From positions 1 to 64,000 of the forward strand of contig CAYZJB010000009.1 in the NCBI GenBank assembly GCA_964478735.1: a stretch of DNA of 64,000 nt, read 5' to 3'. Both the position numbers and the translations under genes were made by a program. The DNA is from CAYZJB01 sp964478735 (GTDB lineage: Bacteria > CLD3 > SB21). A model generated the notes under the pieces. That model searched no databases. It was not told the origin of the DNA and was given only the letters and a program-made list of their open reading frames with translations. This document shows positions 22,109 through 31,875 of the stretch, piece after piece. The first letter of the stretch is position 1. Every line of letters begins with the position of its first letter.

Positions 22109-24481
22109 ATGTTCATTTCCTGGCTACGATGCAGCATACTGATCCTATTAGGAGGAACGCTGGCGGCACAGGAAACGGCGGCCCTGTCGGGGATCGTCAG
22201 GAGCGGAGAGACCCGCGAGCCTCTGCCCCACGCGCAAGTTTACCTCAAAGGCTCGACGCGCGGGACCGTGTCGGACCGCAACGGAAAATTTCGCATCGAA
22301 AAATTATCACCCGGAACCTATGTTGTTCTGGCTACGCTGCAAGGTTACGCGGCGTTTCAGTCCGAGGTTTCGTTAAAAGCGGGCGAAGACCATGATCTTG
22401 AAATCAGTCTTCAGCCGGGTTTGATTGAATTTGATGCCGTTTTAATCTCCGTCAATCGCTCCGTCGATCTTGCGCGCGATCTAGCACAGTCCGTTTCCGT
22501 GGTGACCCATCGTGAGATGGCGGAGAAAAACACGACCCAGACCCCGGAGGCGCTGCGAGAAGCGACCGGCGTATTCGTCCAGAAGACCAACCAGGGCGGA
22601 GGTTCCCCGATCATCCGCGGTCTCAAAGCAAATAAGTTGCTGCTGCTGATCGACGGCATACGGCTCAATAATTCAACGTATCGCGGCGGTAACTTCCAGT
22701 ACCTCAATTCCGTCGATCCGTTCAGTATCGACCGGATCGAGATCGCCCGGGGACCCGTGTCCGTTCTCTACGGAAGCGATGCGCTCGGCGGCGCCGTCAA
22801 TGTCGTCACGCGCCGACCCGTTTTGGGCGTTGACGGGCAGTGGGAATTTGGCTCGTCCGCGGGAGGACAATATTCGACGGCTGACCATACAAAGCTGGCG
22901 ACCGCGGCCGTATCGGCAGCGAATGACCGTATCGGCGCTTTTGCAGGGTTTTCCATACGATCGTTCGGCGATATCCGGCGAGGGACGACGGGCGGCAAGA
23001 CGCTAATGAAACGGCTGGCCAACGATCCGAGATTCAATCGAACGCTGTCGAAAACGCAATCACCGCTGGGCTACGACGCCGTCGGATGGAACGCCGGTGT
23101 GCTGTGGAAGATCAACGACCATCAGCGGCTGGCGTTCAACGCGCAGTCCGATCGTCAGTTCGACGTGCCACGGTACGATACGTACGAGATTCAGCAGGAC
23201 TCCATTCGCGATACGGACCCGCAGGAGCGCGATCTCGTGTATCTTTCGTACAGCCTGATCGATGGGCTGTCGTTTTTCGACGTGACGCATGTGACGGTTT
23301 CGTGGCAGCGCCAGTTTGAAGCGCGCCTCCGTCAACGCTTCGGCCGTGACGTGCAAAACCACGACGAGTACGGTGTCAACACGCTCGGATTTCAGCTGCA
23401 ATTCAATAAGTCCATCTCCCCGGCGTGGCGCCTCGTGTACGGTGTCGAAGTTTATCACGACGACGTATTCTCATCTTCATTTACGCGCAATACGGCCACG
23501 AACGATCGGCAATCGTCCGATCCAATGTATCCCAACGGCTCGACCTATCTGACGTCCGGAGCGTACGCACAGGCGGAATGGGAGACGACGTCGCAATGGA
23601 AGTGGCTGATCGGCGCGCGTGGAAGTTATTTTCGACTGCGTGCACCATTTCCGACGGATACGTCGGCGGTCATAAACTTTGGTACGGTGAAACAAACGCC
23701 CAAAGCGTTCACGGTAAGCGCCGGAACCGTTTATCGAATGACGGAATCTGTTCACGCCGTCGCCAACGTTGCTCAGGGATTTCGCGCACCTAATCTCGAT
23801 GACGTCGGTAAGTTTGGTGCGGGGCAGGGCGCGGTTTTCGATGTTCCCAATCCGGACGTCGGCTCGGAAAAAACGCTCAGCATCGACGGCGGGTTGAAAT
23901 TTTTCGGTTCACGTCTGCGCGGTAGCGTGATCGGGTTTTATAACCGGATCACGGACCTCTTGCTGAGCCGACCGGCGACGTTTAGGGGATCTTCGGTGAT
24001 CGTTGTCCAGGGCGATACGTTGACGGTCTATCATAAAGCAAATGCAGGCAGAGCGTATACGGTGGGGTTTGAAGCCGACGTTCACGTGCAACTGGCGGCG
24101 CGTGCGGAAGCCTATGCGTCATGTGCGTATACGTACGGTCAGAACCCATCGCAGAACGAACCCATCGGCGGGATTCCGCCCTTCAACGGCCTCGTCGGTG
24201 TACGGGCAAAAATCAAACCGTGGTTCGTGGACGGATTCCTTCGTTTTGCAACTGAACAGTCGCGCCTGTCACAGGAAGAAATCGACGACGAATCCCGCAT
24301 TCCTCCGGGCGGTACCCCCGGGTGGTGGACATTGAATGTACGAGCGGGTTATGATCCGGGAAAACACGTGGAGATTAGTGGAGGATTGATGAACGTCTTC
24401 GATCGGAATTACCGGGAACACCTTAGCGGATTCAATGCGCCGGGCCGGAGTATTGTAATAGGCATTCGGGTTAAATACTGA
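22109..24481 (+). CDS. TonB-dependent receptor with N-terminal carboxypeptidase-like domain
   Basis: A 790-residue outer-membrane receptor. Domains in order: signal peptide (to TLAAQ, about residue 20), carboxypeptidase-regulatory-like beta-sandwich (LSGIVRSGETREPLPHAQ to about 105), plug (about 120-235, with SPIIRGLKANKLLLLIDGIR and RIEIARGPVSVLYGSDALGG), then the beta-barrel, ending in the aromatic residue Y after IGIRVKY. ATG 22109 is preceded by GGAG and gives the signal peptide; upstream in-frame extensions do not. Substrate unknown; haem, siderophore or copper-type receptors share this architecture. The energising TonB-ExbBD genes are at 43838-46039. Confidence 0.93.
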   Translation: MFISWLRCSILILLGGTLAAQETAALSGIVRSGETREPLPHAQVYLKGSTRGTVSDRNGKFRIEKLSPGTYVVLATLQGYAAFQSEVSLKAGEDHDLEISLQPGLIEFDAVLISVNRSVDLARDLAQSVSVVTHREMAEKNTTQTPEALREATGVFVQKTNQGGGSPIIRGLKANKLLLLIDGIRLNNSTYRGGNFQYLNSVDPFSIDRIEIARGPVSVLYGSDALGGAVNVVTRRPVLGVDGQWEFGSSAGGQYSTADHTKLATAAVSAANDRIGAFAGFSIRSFGDIRRGTTGGKTLMKRLANDPRFNRTLSKTQSPLGYDAVGWNAGVLWKINDHQRLAFNAQSDRQFDVPRYDTYEIQQDSIRDTDPQERDLVYLSYSLIDGLSFFDVTHVTVSWQRQFEARLRQRFGRDVQNHDEYGVNTLGFQLQFNKSISPAWRLVYGVEVYHDDVFSSSFTRNTATNDRQSSDPMYPNGSTYLTSGAYAQAEWETTSQWKWLIGARGSYFRLRAPFPTDTSAVINFGTVKQTPKAFTVSAGTVYRMTESVHAVANVAQGFRAPNLDDVGKFGAGQGAVFDVPNPDVGSEKTLSIDGGLKFFGSRLRGSVIGFYNRITDLLLSRPATFRGSSVIVVQGDTLTVYHKANAGRAYTVGFEADVHVQLAARAEAYASCAYTYGQNPSQNEPIGGIPPFNGLVGVRAKIKPWFVDGFLRFATEQSRLSQEEIDDESRIPPGGTPGWWTLNVRAGYDPGKHVEISGGLMNVFDRNYREHLSGFNAPGRSIVIGIRVKY

Positions 24482-24566
24482 ACGTTTTCATTGTTACGAG
24501 AAGACTCACGATCTGGAACCGGCACACCCGGCATGTGTGGAATCAGTCGTCGATTGATTTTACATT

Positions 24567-25055
24567 ATGAGATCGTTATCATGGTCGCACATGACGGCGG
24601 ATGACGATCGAAAATTGCTGGACGGTGCGCGAAACGAAGCGTTGAAAGAAAGCTTTTTTCAACACGCGACCGGTGCGAATGTCGCCGCCCTGATCGTCTG
24701 GCTGACGGTCACGATTGCGGTAGGTGAAATTCGGCTGATGCTGTGGTTATATGTGCTGATTTTCAGTTTGATCATTTCCATGACCGGCTGGACGGTGCAA
24801 CGGTTGTGGCTGCACTTCCGGGCGTCGGCCTGTGAAAGGGCGTTTGGACTGAGGGCTTATGTCGAACGCATGGCCGGCGTCACGATCGCCGGGGGAATTT
24901 TTGGCAGCGTAGCCTGGTTGTTCTTTCAGCGGCCCGTCGTATCGTCGGCAGGATATGCCGCGGCGTTGTCCGGGCTCGCGGCGGTCGTTCTTCACGTTCC
25001 GATCTGGTGGAGCGAGTTTAACCGCCTGCGAAAAATTTATTTAACCCATTTATGA
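24567..25055 (+). CDS. Hypothetical integral membrane protein
   Basis: A 162-residue protein with four predicted transmembrane helices (about 37-55, 60-80, 105-122 and 130-148) after a charged N-terminus with DDDRKLLDGARNEALKES. No family motif recognised. It lies 16 nt before trxB and may be cotranscribed with it. Confidence 0.65.
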   Translation: MRSLSWSHMTADDDRKLLDGARNEALKESFFQHATGANVAALIVWLTVTIAVGEIRLMLWLYVLIFSLIISMTGWTVQRLWLHFRASACERAFGLRAYVERMAGVTIAGGIFGSVAWLFFQRPVVSSAGYAAALSGLAAVVLHVPIWWSEFNRLRKIYLTHL

Positions 25056-25071
25056 CAAAGGGAGTATAACC

Positions 25072-26004
25072 TTGAGTCAGGTTTACAAAGTCATCATCAT
25101 CGGTTCAGGCCCGGCCGGATTTACCGCCGCCCTGTATGCATCGCGGGCCAATCTGGAGCCTGTGATTTTTGAAGGGCAACAACCCGGCGGACAACTGACC
25201 ATTACAACGGACGTAGAAAATTATCCCGGATTTCCCAAAGGCATCATGGGCCCTGAAATGATGGAATTGTTCAGAGAACAGGCGCACCGTTTCGGCGCCA
25301 AATCGATTTACAAATCGATCGCGAAAGTCGATTTCAGCAAACGGCCGTTCAAACTCACGGATGAAGAAGGGGCTGAGTACCTTTCGGAAACGGTCATCAT
25401 TGCCACGGGCGCATCGGCGCGGCTTCTCGGATTGCCCAAGGAAAAAGAATTGATGGGGTACGGCGTGTCGGCCTGCGCGACGTGCGACGGATTTTTCTTC
25501 AAAGGAAAAAAAATCATGGTGGTCGGCGGCGGCGATACGGCGATGGAGGAGGCCAATTTTCTGACGCGGTTTGCAACGGAAGTCACGATCGTGCATCGCC
25601 GCGAGGAATTGAGGGCGTCGAAGATCATGCAGGAACGTGCTTTTAGAAACGAGAAGATCAAATTTTTGTGGAATTCCGAAATCGTCGACGTGATCGGCGA
25701 TCCGGCGTCGCGGGTCAAAGGCGTCAAAATCAAACACACGCGCACGGGGGAAGTGACCGAGATGCCGACGGAAGGGCTGTTCATCGCCATCGGCCATCGC
25801 CCCAATACGGATATCTTCAAAGGCGTTCTCGACATGGACGAGAACGGCTATTTGATCACGAAAGACAAATCGACAACGACCAACATTCCCGGCGTTTTCG
25901 CCTGCGGCGATGCGCAGGATCATTATTATCGACAGGCGGTGACGGCGGCGGGAAGCGGTTGTATGGCCGCGATCGATGCGGAGCGATTTCTGGTCCATCA
26001 ATAA
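25072..26004 (+). CDS. trxB: Thioredoxin-disulfide reductase
   Basis: A 310-residue low-molecular-weight flavoenzyme that reduces thioredoxin with NADPH. FAD motif GSGPAG (11-16), redox pair C135 and C138 in CATCDG, NADPH motif GGGDTAMEE and C-terminal FAD motif GVFACGDAQD. It starts with TTG at 25072, with GGGAGT 7 nt upstream and no better start in frame. Downstream by 12 nt is a lipoprotein gene. Confidence 0.95.
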   Translation: MSQVYKVIIIGSGPAGFTAALYASRANLEPVIFEGQQPGGQLTITTDVENYPGFPKGIMGPEMMELFREQAHRFGAKSIYKSIAKVDFSKRPFKLTDEEGAEYLSETVIIATGASARLLGLPKEKELMGYGVSACATCDGFFFKGKKIMVVGGGDTAMEEANFLTRFATEVTIVHRREELRASKIMQERAFRNEKIKFLWNSEIVDVIGDPASRVKGVKIKHTRTGEVTEMPTEGLFIAIGHRPNTDIFKGVLDMDENGYLITKDKSTTTNIPGVFACGDAQDHYYRQAVTAAGSGCMAAIDAERFLVHQ

Positions 26005-26016
26005 CGGAGAACCAAC

Positions 26017-26742
26017 ATGAAAAAATGGTACGCGGTTGCAGCGCTCGCCCTGCTGACGGGATGCGCCAGCGGCCCTCGAACGATCCCGGACGGCAAATGG
26101 AACATGGTGATCGACCGGAGCCGGACAACGCCGGTTACGCTGTACGTAAGCGAAGTCGATATTCCGTGCCGACTGGTCGACGCGGGCCGCGACGAATTGA
26201 CCATCGAACGCGACGGTAAACGCGAGACGATTCCCGCGGACGCGATCACGCGCGTTCTCGTTCCCTATCAGGGAAACAAATCGAAATCGCGATGGATTGG
26301 AGGGGGTGCCGGTTTTGTACTGGGAGCGGGCCTAGGCTTTGTTCTTGGCAATGCGGCCAGCGATGAAAGCGGCGCCAAGGTGATTGCGCACCCGTTTTCA
26401 CTGCTTTCGATTCTGGGCGGAACCGCCGCCGGTCTGGTCGTGAGCAATAATTTTACCCGCGACGAAGCATACGTGATGAATCGCGATCCGCTTCGTTACA
26501 CGTTGGACATCGAAGTCGGCGACGCCATCACGCCGCTGGAGTTGAATTCCTTCAATCTTTTTGACGATATCAAGATCGCCGAAGGGGAAAAAATCCTGCA
26601 GGTCCAGATTTTCCAGCTGGGAGGCGACCGGTTCCTGCTGCTTTATGACGTCGCGACAAATACCATCGAAGGGTATGCCGTACGCTGGACGGTCGTCAAC
26701 AGCGCCTATCTTGCACAACAAAAATCGAAGATCCGCTCATGA
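26017..26742 (+). CDS. Predicted lipoprotein with glycine-rich hydrophobic segment
   Basis: A 241-residue protein with lipobox LLTGC (lipidated Cys about 16). The mature N-terminal part is beta-rich (VTLYVSEVDIPCRLVDAGRD), followed by a Gly-rich GGGAGFVLGAGLGFVLGNA segment (about 95-113) and a second hydrophobic stretch (about 128-147). Function unknown. It overlaps the next gene by 4 nt (ATGA), so the two may act together. Confidence 0.78.
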   Translation: MKKWYAVAALALLTGCASGPRTIPDGKWNMVIDRSRTTPVTLYVSEVDIPCRLVDAGRDELTIERDGKRETIPADAITRVLVPYQGNKSKSRWIGGGAGFVLGAGLGFVLGNAASDESGAKVIAHPFSLLSILGGTAAGLVVSNNFTRDEAYVMNRDPLRYTLDIEVGDAITPLELNSFNLFDDIKIAEGEKILQVQIFQLGGDRFLLLYDVATNTIEGYAVRWTVVNSAYLAQQKSKIRS

Positions 26743-27458
26743 TAGCGATCTGGATATTGGTTTTGTTCTTACAAGAGGGACACGATGCGGCGTTTTGTGT
26801 CAAGCGGGTGACGGACGTTTTGGGGACGCAGGAAAGATGGAACGGGCTCCGCTACATTTGTTTTGATTTCTCCGTCGAGCGTGGCGGTGTCGAGGTCTCA
26901 CGACACCGGCATCTGTGGGACAAATGGACGGGGCGTTACCGGGTCGAAGGAAAAAATCGACAAGGTCGGAATTATCAAATGGCGTTCGATAATGTAAACC
27001 AGAAAAAAGGACGCGTCCGGATCGATGGACGTGAAATATCGTCCGACTCATTGACGAAATTTTTGGATTATGGCTATGCGCGTTTTATCAACGACACGTA
27101 CTGGTTGGCGATGCCGTGGAAGTTAAACGATCCCGGGGTTCGGCTCGACCATTCGACGAAGTCGGGCAGGTGTATCATCAAAATGACGTTCGACCGTGTC
27201 GGATTGACGCCCGGGGATACCTATTGGGTCGTCGCTGATTCCGCCGACGGACAATTATTCGGATGGAAATTCAAACTCGAAGACGGTGAGGAAGGGGATT
27301 TTGACTGGTCGGGCTGGAAGGACGTTGGTGGATTGCGTTTGTCCGAAGTCAAAACCTCACGGGACCAACAGACGGTGATTCGAACGGAAAACATTCAAAT
27401 ATTCGACTCGTTGTCGGACGAACTTTTTTTGTCATTCGATACCCCCTTGCCTCAATGA
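26739..27458 (+). CDS. Exported protein of unknown function (DUF6503-like)
   Basis: A 239-residue protein with a short hydrophobic N-terminus (MIAIWILVLFLQEG) that could be a signal peptide. The rest is a beta-rich fold with the recurring pattern RHLWDKWTGRYRVEG, YWLAMPWKLNDPGVRLD and a WKDVGGLRLS near the end. This arrangement resembles LolA-like or DUF6503-type periplasmic lipid-binding folds; the assignment is tentative. Coupled by 4-nt overlaps to the lipoprotein before it and to aroE after it. Confidence 0.7.
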   Translation: MIAIWILVLFLQEGHDAAFCVKRVTDVLGTQERWNGLRYICFDFSVERGGVEVSRHRHLWDKWTGRYRVEGKNRQGRNYQMAFDNVNQKKGRVRIDGREISSDSLTKFLDYGYARFINDTYWLAMPWKLNDPGVRLDHSTKSGRCIIKMTFDRVGLTPGDTYWVVADSADGQLFGWKFKLEDGEEGDFDWSGWKDVGGLRLSEVKTSRDQQTVIRTENIQIFDSLSDELFLSFDTPLPQ

Positions 27459-28282
27459 CGGCAAAATCCGATCGTCGATATGCGTTGATCGGCGATCCCG
27501 TCGCGCAGTCTCTTTCTCCGCTGATTCACAATACGGCGTTTCGTTTGCTTGGAATTGATGCCCGTTACGATGCGCTTACCATTCCTGCCGGTGATATTTC
27601 CCGACTGCCGAACATCGTTGCTCAATACGAAATCCACGGATTCAACGTTACCGTACCACATAAGGAAAGCGTGATACCGTTGTTGCAGGAAATGGACGCC
27701 GTCGTCCGAGCCGTCGGGGCCGTCAATACGGTTCGCCTGGCCGATCATCGCTGGACGGGGTTCAATACGGACGTCAAAGGCTTTTCGGACTCCCTGCGAA
27801 GTGTGGCGTCTGACCGGGAAGGCGGCGGCGCTGTCGTCCTGGGAGCGGGCGGAAGCGCTCGGGCGGTCGCGTTTGCCCTGTTGAATGAATTTCAGTACGA
27901 ACCTGTTGTTGTGATCAATCGGACGCGTCGCCGTGCGGAGGAAATAGCCAATCGTTTTCACAATCGCCGCCTGCGAACGGCAACGTGGTCCGATATCGAT
28001 TTTCGCGTTCGGCTTCTGGTCAACTGTACCACGCAAGGCCTGCACGGAGAAAAGATCGACATTCCATCCACCGTTTGGAGTCAACGTCCGGTGATCATGG
28101 ACCTTATTTACCATACGGTGACGCCCTTAATTGCCGAAGCGGCCGGGCGCGGGTGCAGGACCCTGGATGGTCTCGACATGCTTATTCGTCAAGCGGCAGA
28201 GTCGTTTCGTATCTGGATCGGTCAGGAGATGCCGATCGAGGAAGTCCGGAGCACGCTTCGGCGTAAGTCATTTGGATCCTGA
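27455..28282 (+). CDS. aroE: Shikimate dehydrogenase
   Basis: A 275-residue NADPH-dependent enzyme of the shikimate pathway. SLSPLIHNTAF binds shikimate, catalytic K70 is in NVTVPHKE and D106 in FNTDVKGF, the nucleotide-binding loop is GAGGSARAV (130-138), and the C-terminal GLDMLIRQAAESFRIWIG is present. The start overlaps the previous stop (ATGA). No other aromatic-pathway gene is in the window. Confidence 0.95.
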   Translation: MTAKSDRRYALIGDPVAQSLSPLIHNTAFRLLGIDARYDALTIPAGDISRLPNIVAQYEIHGFNVTVPHKESVIPLLQEMDAVVRAVGAVNTVRLADHRWTGFNTDVKGFSDSLRSVASDREGGGAVVLGAGGSARAVAFALLNEFQYEPVVVINRTRRRAEEIANRFHNRRLRTATWSDIDFRVRLLVNCTTQGLHGEKIDIPSTVWSQRPVIMDLIYHTVTPLIAEAAGRGCRTLDGLDMLIRQAAESFRIWIGQEMPIEEVRSTLRRKSFGS

Positions 28283-28324
28283 TCTTTCGCCGGAAGTCGC
28301 CGTATCGAATTGTCAAATTCGCTT

Positions 28325-29884
28325 ATGCTTTTACTCAACCGAGTCCGTGTCGTGAGTGACCGCGTATTCGTCGGGATATTGTTTGGTATTGCTGCTGCGC
28401 TCTCCATCGTGCTGATCATTACCGTCGCTTATGATCGCGGGATCGGGACCGACGGGGCGTTTTACGCCCTGAGCGGATACCATCTGTTCCACGGCGGACA
28501 GTTTACCTACAGCGACGTGCCGAATACGTTTACATGGCCGATGCTGTCCATTCTGGTCGGCCTGTTGAGCCTTGTGGTCGACAACCTGCAAATCTGTATG
28601 CACATCGTGTTAACGGCGGCGTTTGCTGCATCGGTATTTCCGTGGTACTATGGATTGCGGAATTTTTTCGGTGATGGGACCGCACGAATCGGGGGCATGC
28701 TGTTTGTACTTAACGGATTTATGATTCGCCTGAGCGCCCGTATGCTCCCGGAAATGGTGGTCGTGTGTTTCGTGATCACGGCGTGGTATTTTGTTTCTGT
28801 GATTCATAAAAAAATCCGGGAGGGCGAAAAAGCGCCGGCACGATATTTTGCGATGACGGGATTGATGACGGGTCTTGCGTATCTGACCAAACCGGAGGCA
28901 GGATTGTTTATCCTTTCGGGGATAGGAGCATTGATACTGACCGCAAAGTTTCGTGAAAAACAAAAAATTCTTTTGACGGTACTGGCGTTTACCGTAACGA
29001 TTTTGCCCCAGGTCATCTATATTCACGAGACGACTGGAAAATGGCAACTGACGACGTACAACCGATTTTTCTTTCGCGGCGCCATCGAACCGCTTGTGTC
29101 ACTTCAGCCCGGGCAACGCGCCACCGATCCACACGTGGAATCCAATTATACTGCTTACATTATTCGACAGCCGTATTCGGACCGTGAGACCCAATCCTAT
29201 CTGGACAAACTTCCGCAGCACATCCGACGTTACGTCGTATCGTTTGTTACGATCATTGGGTTGTTGAATGTCCTCTTTCTTATCGTTGCCGTTGTCCGCC
29301 AATCGTTCACGAAGGAAATGGGTATTCTGGCATGGTATGCGCTGCCTGTTCTCGCGATCTTTTTCTGGTATGCGCCGACCGATCGGTTGTTCATTCCGTT
29401 TGTCCCTTTTTTTCTCGGTTTGACGACGGCGTTTCTGACCGTCGGTGCGCCCTGGAAATCATCGGCCGGTGACCGACTGCGCCGGGTTCTGTTGATTCTC
29501 GTTTTACTTCAGTCGTTTACACCTATCGCTAATCACTCGCCGACCAATGCCGTAATCGGTAATCATGCCAGACTCGGACGATGGATGCGCGAAAATTTGG
29601 ATGTTCGTGGCAAGCTGATCGCGGATCGAAAGCCTTACGTCACGTTCGACGTCAAGGGCCGTTATTTTCGTTATCATGCCGTCTCTGATGTGACGTCGCT
29701 TGTGGCTGAGCTTCGACGACGAGGGGTGGACTATTTGGTGGTCGACGACTTTTACACCCGAACGAAAAATCCGGGAGTCGTCGCACTTCTGGACGAACGG
29801 GACCATGACGGACTGGAGTTCGTACACGAAGAAAACGATTCGCAGTGGGGACGCGCCTTGCTGTATCGGGTAACTACCCCGTAG
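28325..29884 (+). CDS. ArnT/GT39-like membrane glycosyltransferase
   Basis: A ~519-residue multispanning protein with about ten predicted helices and the catalytic first loop acidic residue in DRGIGTDGAFYALSG, a pattern typical of GT-C transferases that use polyprenyl-phosphate sugars. The C-terminal soluble part (from about 420) has a small alpha-beta fold, VDYLVVDDFYTRTKN. Target unknown: lipid A, protein or polysaccharide. ATG 28325 is chosen over TTG 28310; neither has a strong ribosome site. Confidence 0.8.
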   Translation: MLLLNRVRVVSDRVFVGILFGIAAALSIVLIITVAYDRGIGTDGAFYALSGYHLFHGGQFTYSDVPNTFTWPMLSILVGLLSLVVDNLQICMHIVLTAAFAASVFPWYYGLRNFFGDGTARIGGMLFVLNGFMIRLSARMLPEMVVVCFVITAWYFVSVIHKKIREGEKAPARYFAMTGLMTGLAYLTKPEAGLFILSGIGALILTAKFREKQKILLTVLAFTVTILPQVIYIHETTGKWQLTTYNRFFFRGAIEPLVSLQPGQRATDPHVESNYTAYIIRQPYSDRETQSYLDKLPQHIRRYVVSFVTIIGLLNVLFLIVAVVRQSFTKEMGILAWYALPVLAIFFWYAPTDRLFIPFVPFFLGLTTAFLTVGAPWKSSAGDRLRRVLLILVLLQSFTPIANHSPTNAVIGNHARLGRWMRENLDVRGKLIADRKPYVTFDVKGRYFRYHAVSDVTSLVAELRRRGVDYLVVDDFYTRTKNPGVVALLDERDHDGLEFVHEENDSQWGRALLYRVTTP

Positions 29885-29945
29885 GGGGCATTGTGTCTGG
29901 CATGATTATTTGGTAGACTGCACAAGCGTGAACAATCCGATCAAC

Positions 29946-31082
29946 ATGCGGTTTTCGATTTTCTGTTTTGTCGTCATCTGGGCCGCTTGCGGGACGACCG
30001 GCGGTATCAATATTACGCACAAAAGATCACCGTCATCACAAATTCCATGGACCGCCGTAGGCGGTGGCTGGGACCGATCCGGCTACCGTGATGTGCGCGT
30101 GCAGACGCCGCTCAAACTGCGTTGGAAAATATCTGCAACGTCGGCGGTTGCAGGAGGGCTCGCGATTGCGGACAATCTGGTGTATTTCACCACGAAAGAC
30201 GGTCGCGTGTACTGTGTACGCCTGACGTCCGGGGAGATGGTCGGACGGATCCGATACGTCCATCCGTCGCTGGCGGGACTTGCGATTCACGGCGCTTCTG
30301 CGTTTTACGGCCTGTCCAACGGCAAGCGAACGTTCATTCATTATGATTTGATGAACAGCAACCACCGGTACGCCGAGGAACTTGGGCAAATCGAAACGAA
30401 CCCCATTGCGTACGAAGATTTTGTCTACGTTGGTTCACTCAACGGATGGTTTTACTGCGTCAACATCGCCGACGGTACGCTGCACTGGAAATTCAAAGCG
30501 GCAAAACCCATTCACGCATCGGCCGCCGTGATGGTCAATGATGTTTTTTTTGCCTGCGACTCAGGTAACGTATACAATCTGAATCGGTTTAACGGGCGGA
30601 TGAACTGGATCGTACGGACCGGCGAGACGATTCATGCAACCCCGGTGAGCGACGGAGAACTCGTATTCGTCGGTACGACGCAGGGCGCCTTTTTCGCGTT
30701 GTCACGTGCGGACGGATCCGTCCGATGGAAAACGCAGATTACGCAGCCGACCCCGGGAAATGTCTTTAGCGGGGCCGCGTTGGGTCCGGAGATTGTTGCC
30801 GTCGGTTCCACCAACGGCGGTGTATACGCTTTTGAGCGTACGACGGGGCGACTCCGCTGGGTATTCATGACGGGTGCGACTGTCAGCACGACGCCGATCG
30901 TTACGGCAACGCACGTACTGGTCGGATCGCAGGACACGTATTTTTACGCGATCGACGTCAAGACCGGAGAGGAGACCTGGAAATTCAAAACGGATGGACG
31001 GATTCGCACTCACCCGGCGCTGTACGATCATACGGTCGTGATTGCATCGGAGAATAATAAGGTCTATGCGCTGGATTTTTAG
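29946..31082 (+). CDS. PQQ-type beta-propeller lipoprotein (BamB-like)
   Basis: About 378 residues: lipoprotein signal with predicted lipidated Cys (FVVIWAAC, about residue 15), then an eight-bladed propeller of PQQ-like repeats. Recurring motifs are LYVGSxxGxFYC and DGxxxWKF (DGTLHWKFKAAKP, DGSVRWKTQITQ, TGRLRWVFMTGAT, TGEETWKFKTDGR). It resembles BamB, the outer-membrane assembly lipoprotein, but no BamA or other Bam genes are near. ATG 29946 gives the best signal; GTG 29928 is an alternative. Its end overlaps the next gene by 17 nt. Confidence 0.84.
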   Translation: MRFSIFCFVVIWAACGTTGGINITHKRSPSSQIPWTAVGGGWDRSGYRDVRVQTPLKLRWKISATSAVAGGLAIADNLVYFTTKDGRVYCVRLTSGEMVGRIRYVHPSLAGLAIHGASAFYGLSNGKRTFIHYDLMNSNHRYAEELGQIETNPIAYEDFVYVGSLNGWFYCVNIADGTLHWKFKAAKPIHASAAVMVNDVFFACDSGNVYNLNRFNGRMNWIVRTGETIHATPVSDGELVFVGTTQGAFFALSRADGSVRWKTQITQPTPGNVFSGAALGPEIVAVGSTNGGVYAFERTTGRLRWVFMTGATVSTTPIVTATHVLVGSQDTYFYAIDVKTGEETWKFKTDGRIRTHPALYDHTVVIASENNKVYALDF

Positions 31083-31854
31083 CCTTACCGTTTTAGCGGC
31101 ATCTCTTTTGGCGCAGGAAAATGCGGTGATCGAGGTTCGCGGACCAGGCGTTCGGGCGGTTCGTCTCAATGATTCGTTATATATTCCCCACAAATTACCT
31201 CTCATGATTTCCGTTCCGGCCGGATCGTATGACATTCACATCTACGGTCAAAAGCGCGTTGATTACCCGGCGACGGATTATTCGGAATCGCTTAACATCG
31301 CATCGGGTGAGCACCGGGTGTTTGACGTTTCGGGACGATTGGGCATGGTTCAGTCAATCCCCTATGGAGCGTCGGTGTGGATCGAAGATTCACTGGCCGG
31401 TAGTACGCCGCTCTGGTTGCCGTTCGACAGGCTCAGCGAACGGGCATTGCTGTTGAGAAAGCCGGGTTATGAGGATGCGCGCGTCATTGCCACGGATTCG
31501 GCCGCTCTGAATCATTATCTATCGGTGCGCCTCACGCCGACGGGCGGTTACCGCGAACCCGACAACGAGTTTCTGTCCGACACGTGGAAGAATCGTGGCG
31601 TCGGGCGTCATCGTGGCTGGTTGATCCTGTCCGGGGTGGCGGCCGTAGTGACGGGAGGGATAGCGGCTTATTATAAGATCAAAGCCGACGATTTGTTCGA
31701 AAAAGCCAAGTTGGCCCATCGCCGGAACGATTTTGCCGTTGAAGCGAGCCTGCGTAAAAAGACAAAACGGTACGACCGGTACGCCACGGCCGGGTTCGTC
31801 GGGATGCAAATCAGTTTTGGGGGAGCGGTGTTTCTGTTTTTGAAGTCGGAGTAA
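31066..31854 (+). CDS. PEGA-domain exported protein
   Basis: A 262-residue protein with a signal peptide (MRWIFSLTVLAASLLAQ). A PEGA-like domain lies near 90-145 (IPYGASVWIEDSLAGSTPLW), a surface-layer-like beta fold found in envelope proteins, and a single membrane helix is near 195-212. ATG 31066 gives the signal peptide and lies inside the end of the preceding gene, so coupling is likely. Confidence 0.78.
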   Translation: MRWIFSLTVLAASLLAQENAVIEVRGPGVRAVRLNDSLYIPHKLPLMISVPAGSYDIHIYGQKRVDYPATDYSESLNIASGEHRVFDVSGRLGMVQSIPYGASVWIEDSLAGSTPLWLPFDRLSERALLLRKPGYEDARVIATDSAALNHYLSVRLTPTGGYREPDNEFLSDTWKNRGVGRHRGWLILSGVAAVVTGGIAAYYKIKADDLFEKAKLAHRRNDFAVEASLRKKTKRYDRYATAGFVGMQISFGGAVFLFLKSE

Positions 31855-31875
31855 CGAATCATCGCATGTTTTTGA

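Noticed and set aside
25105..26001. Open frame on the minus strand opposite trxB
   Set aside because: Shadow of trxB; a His/Arg/Asp-rich product typical of antisense frames in this genome.
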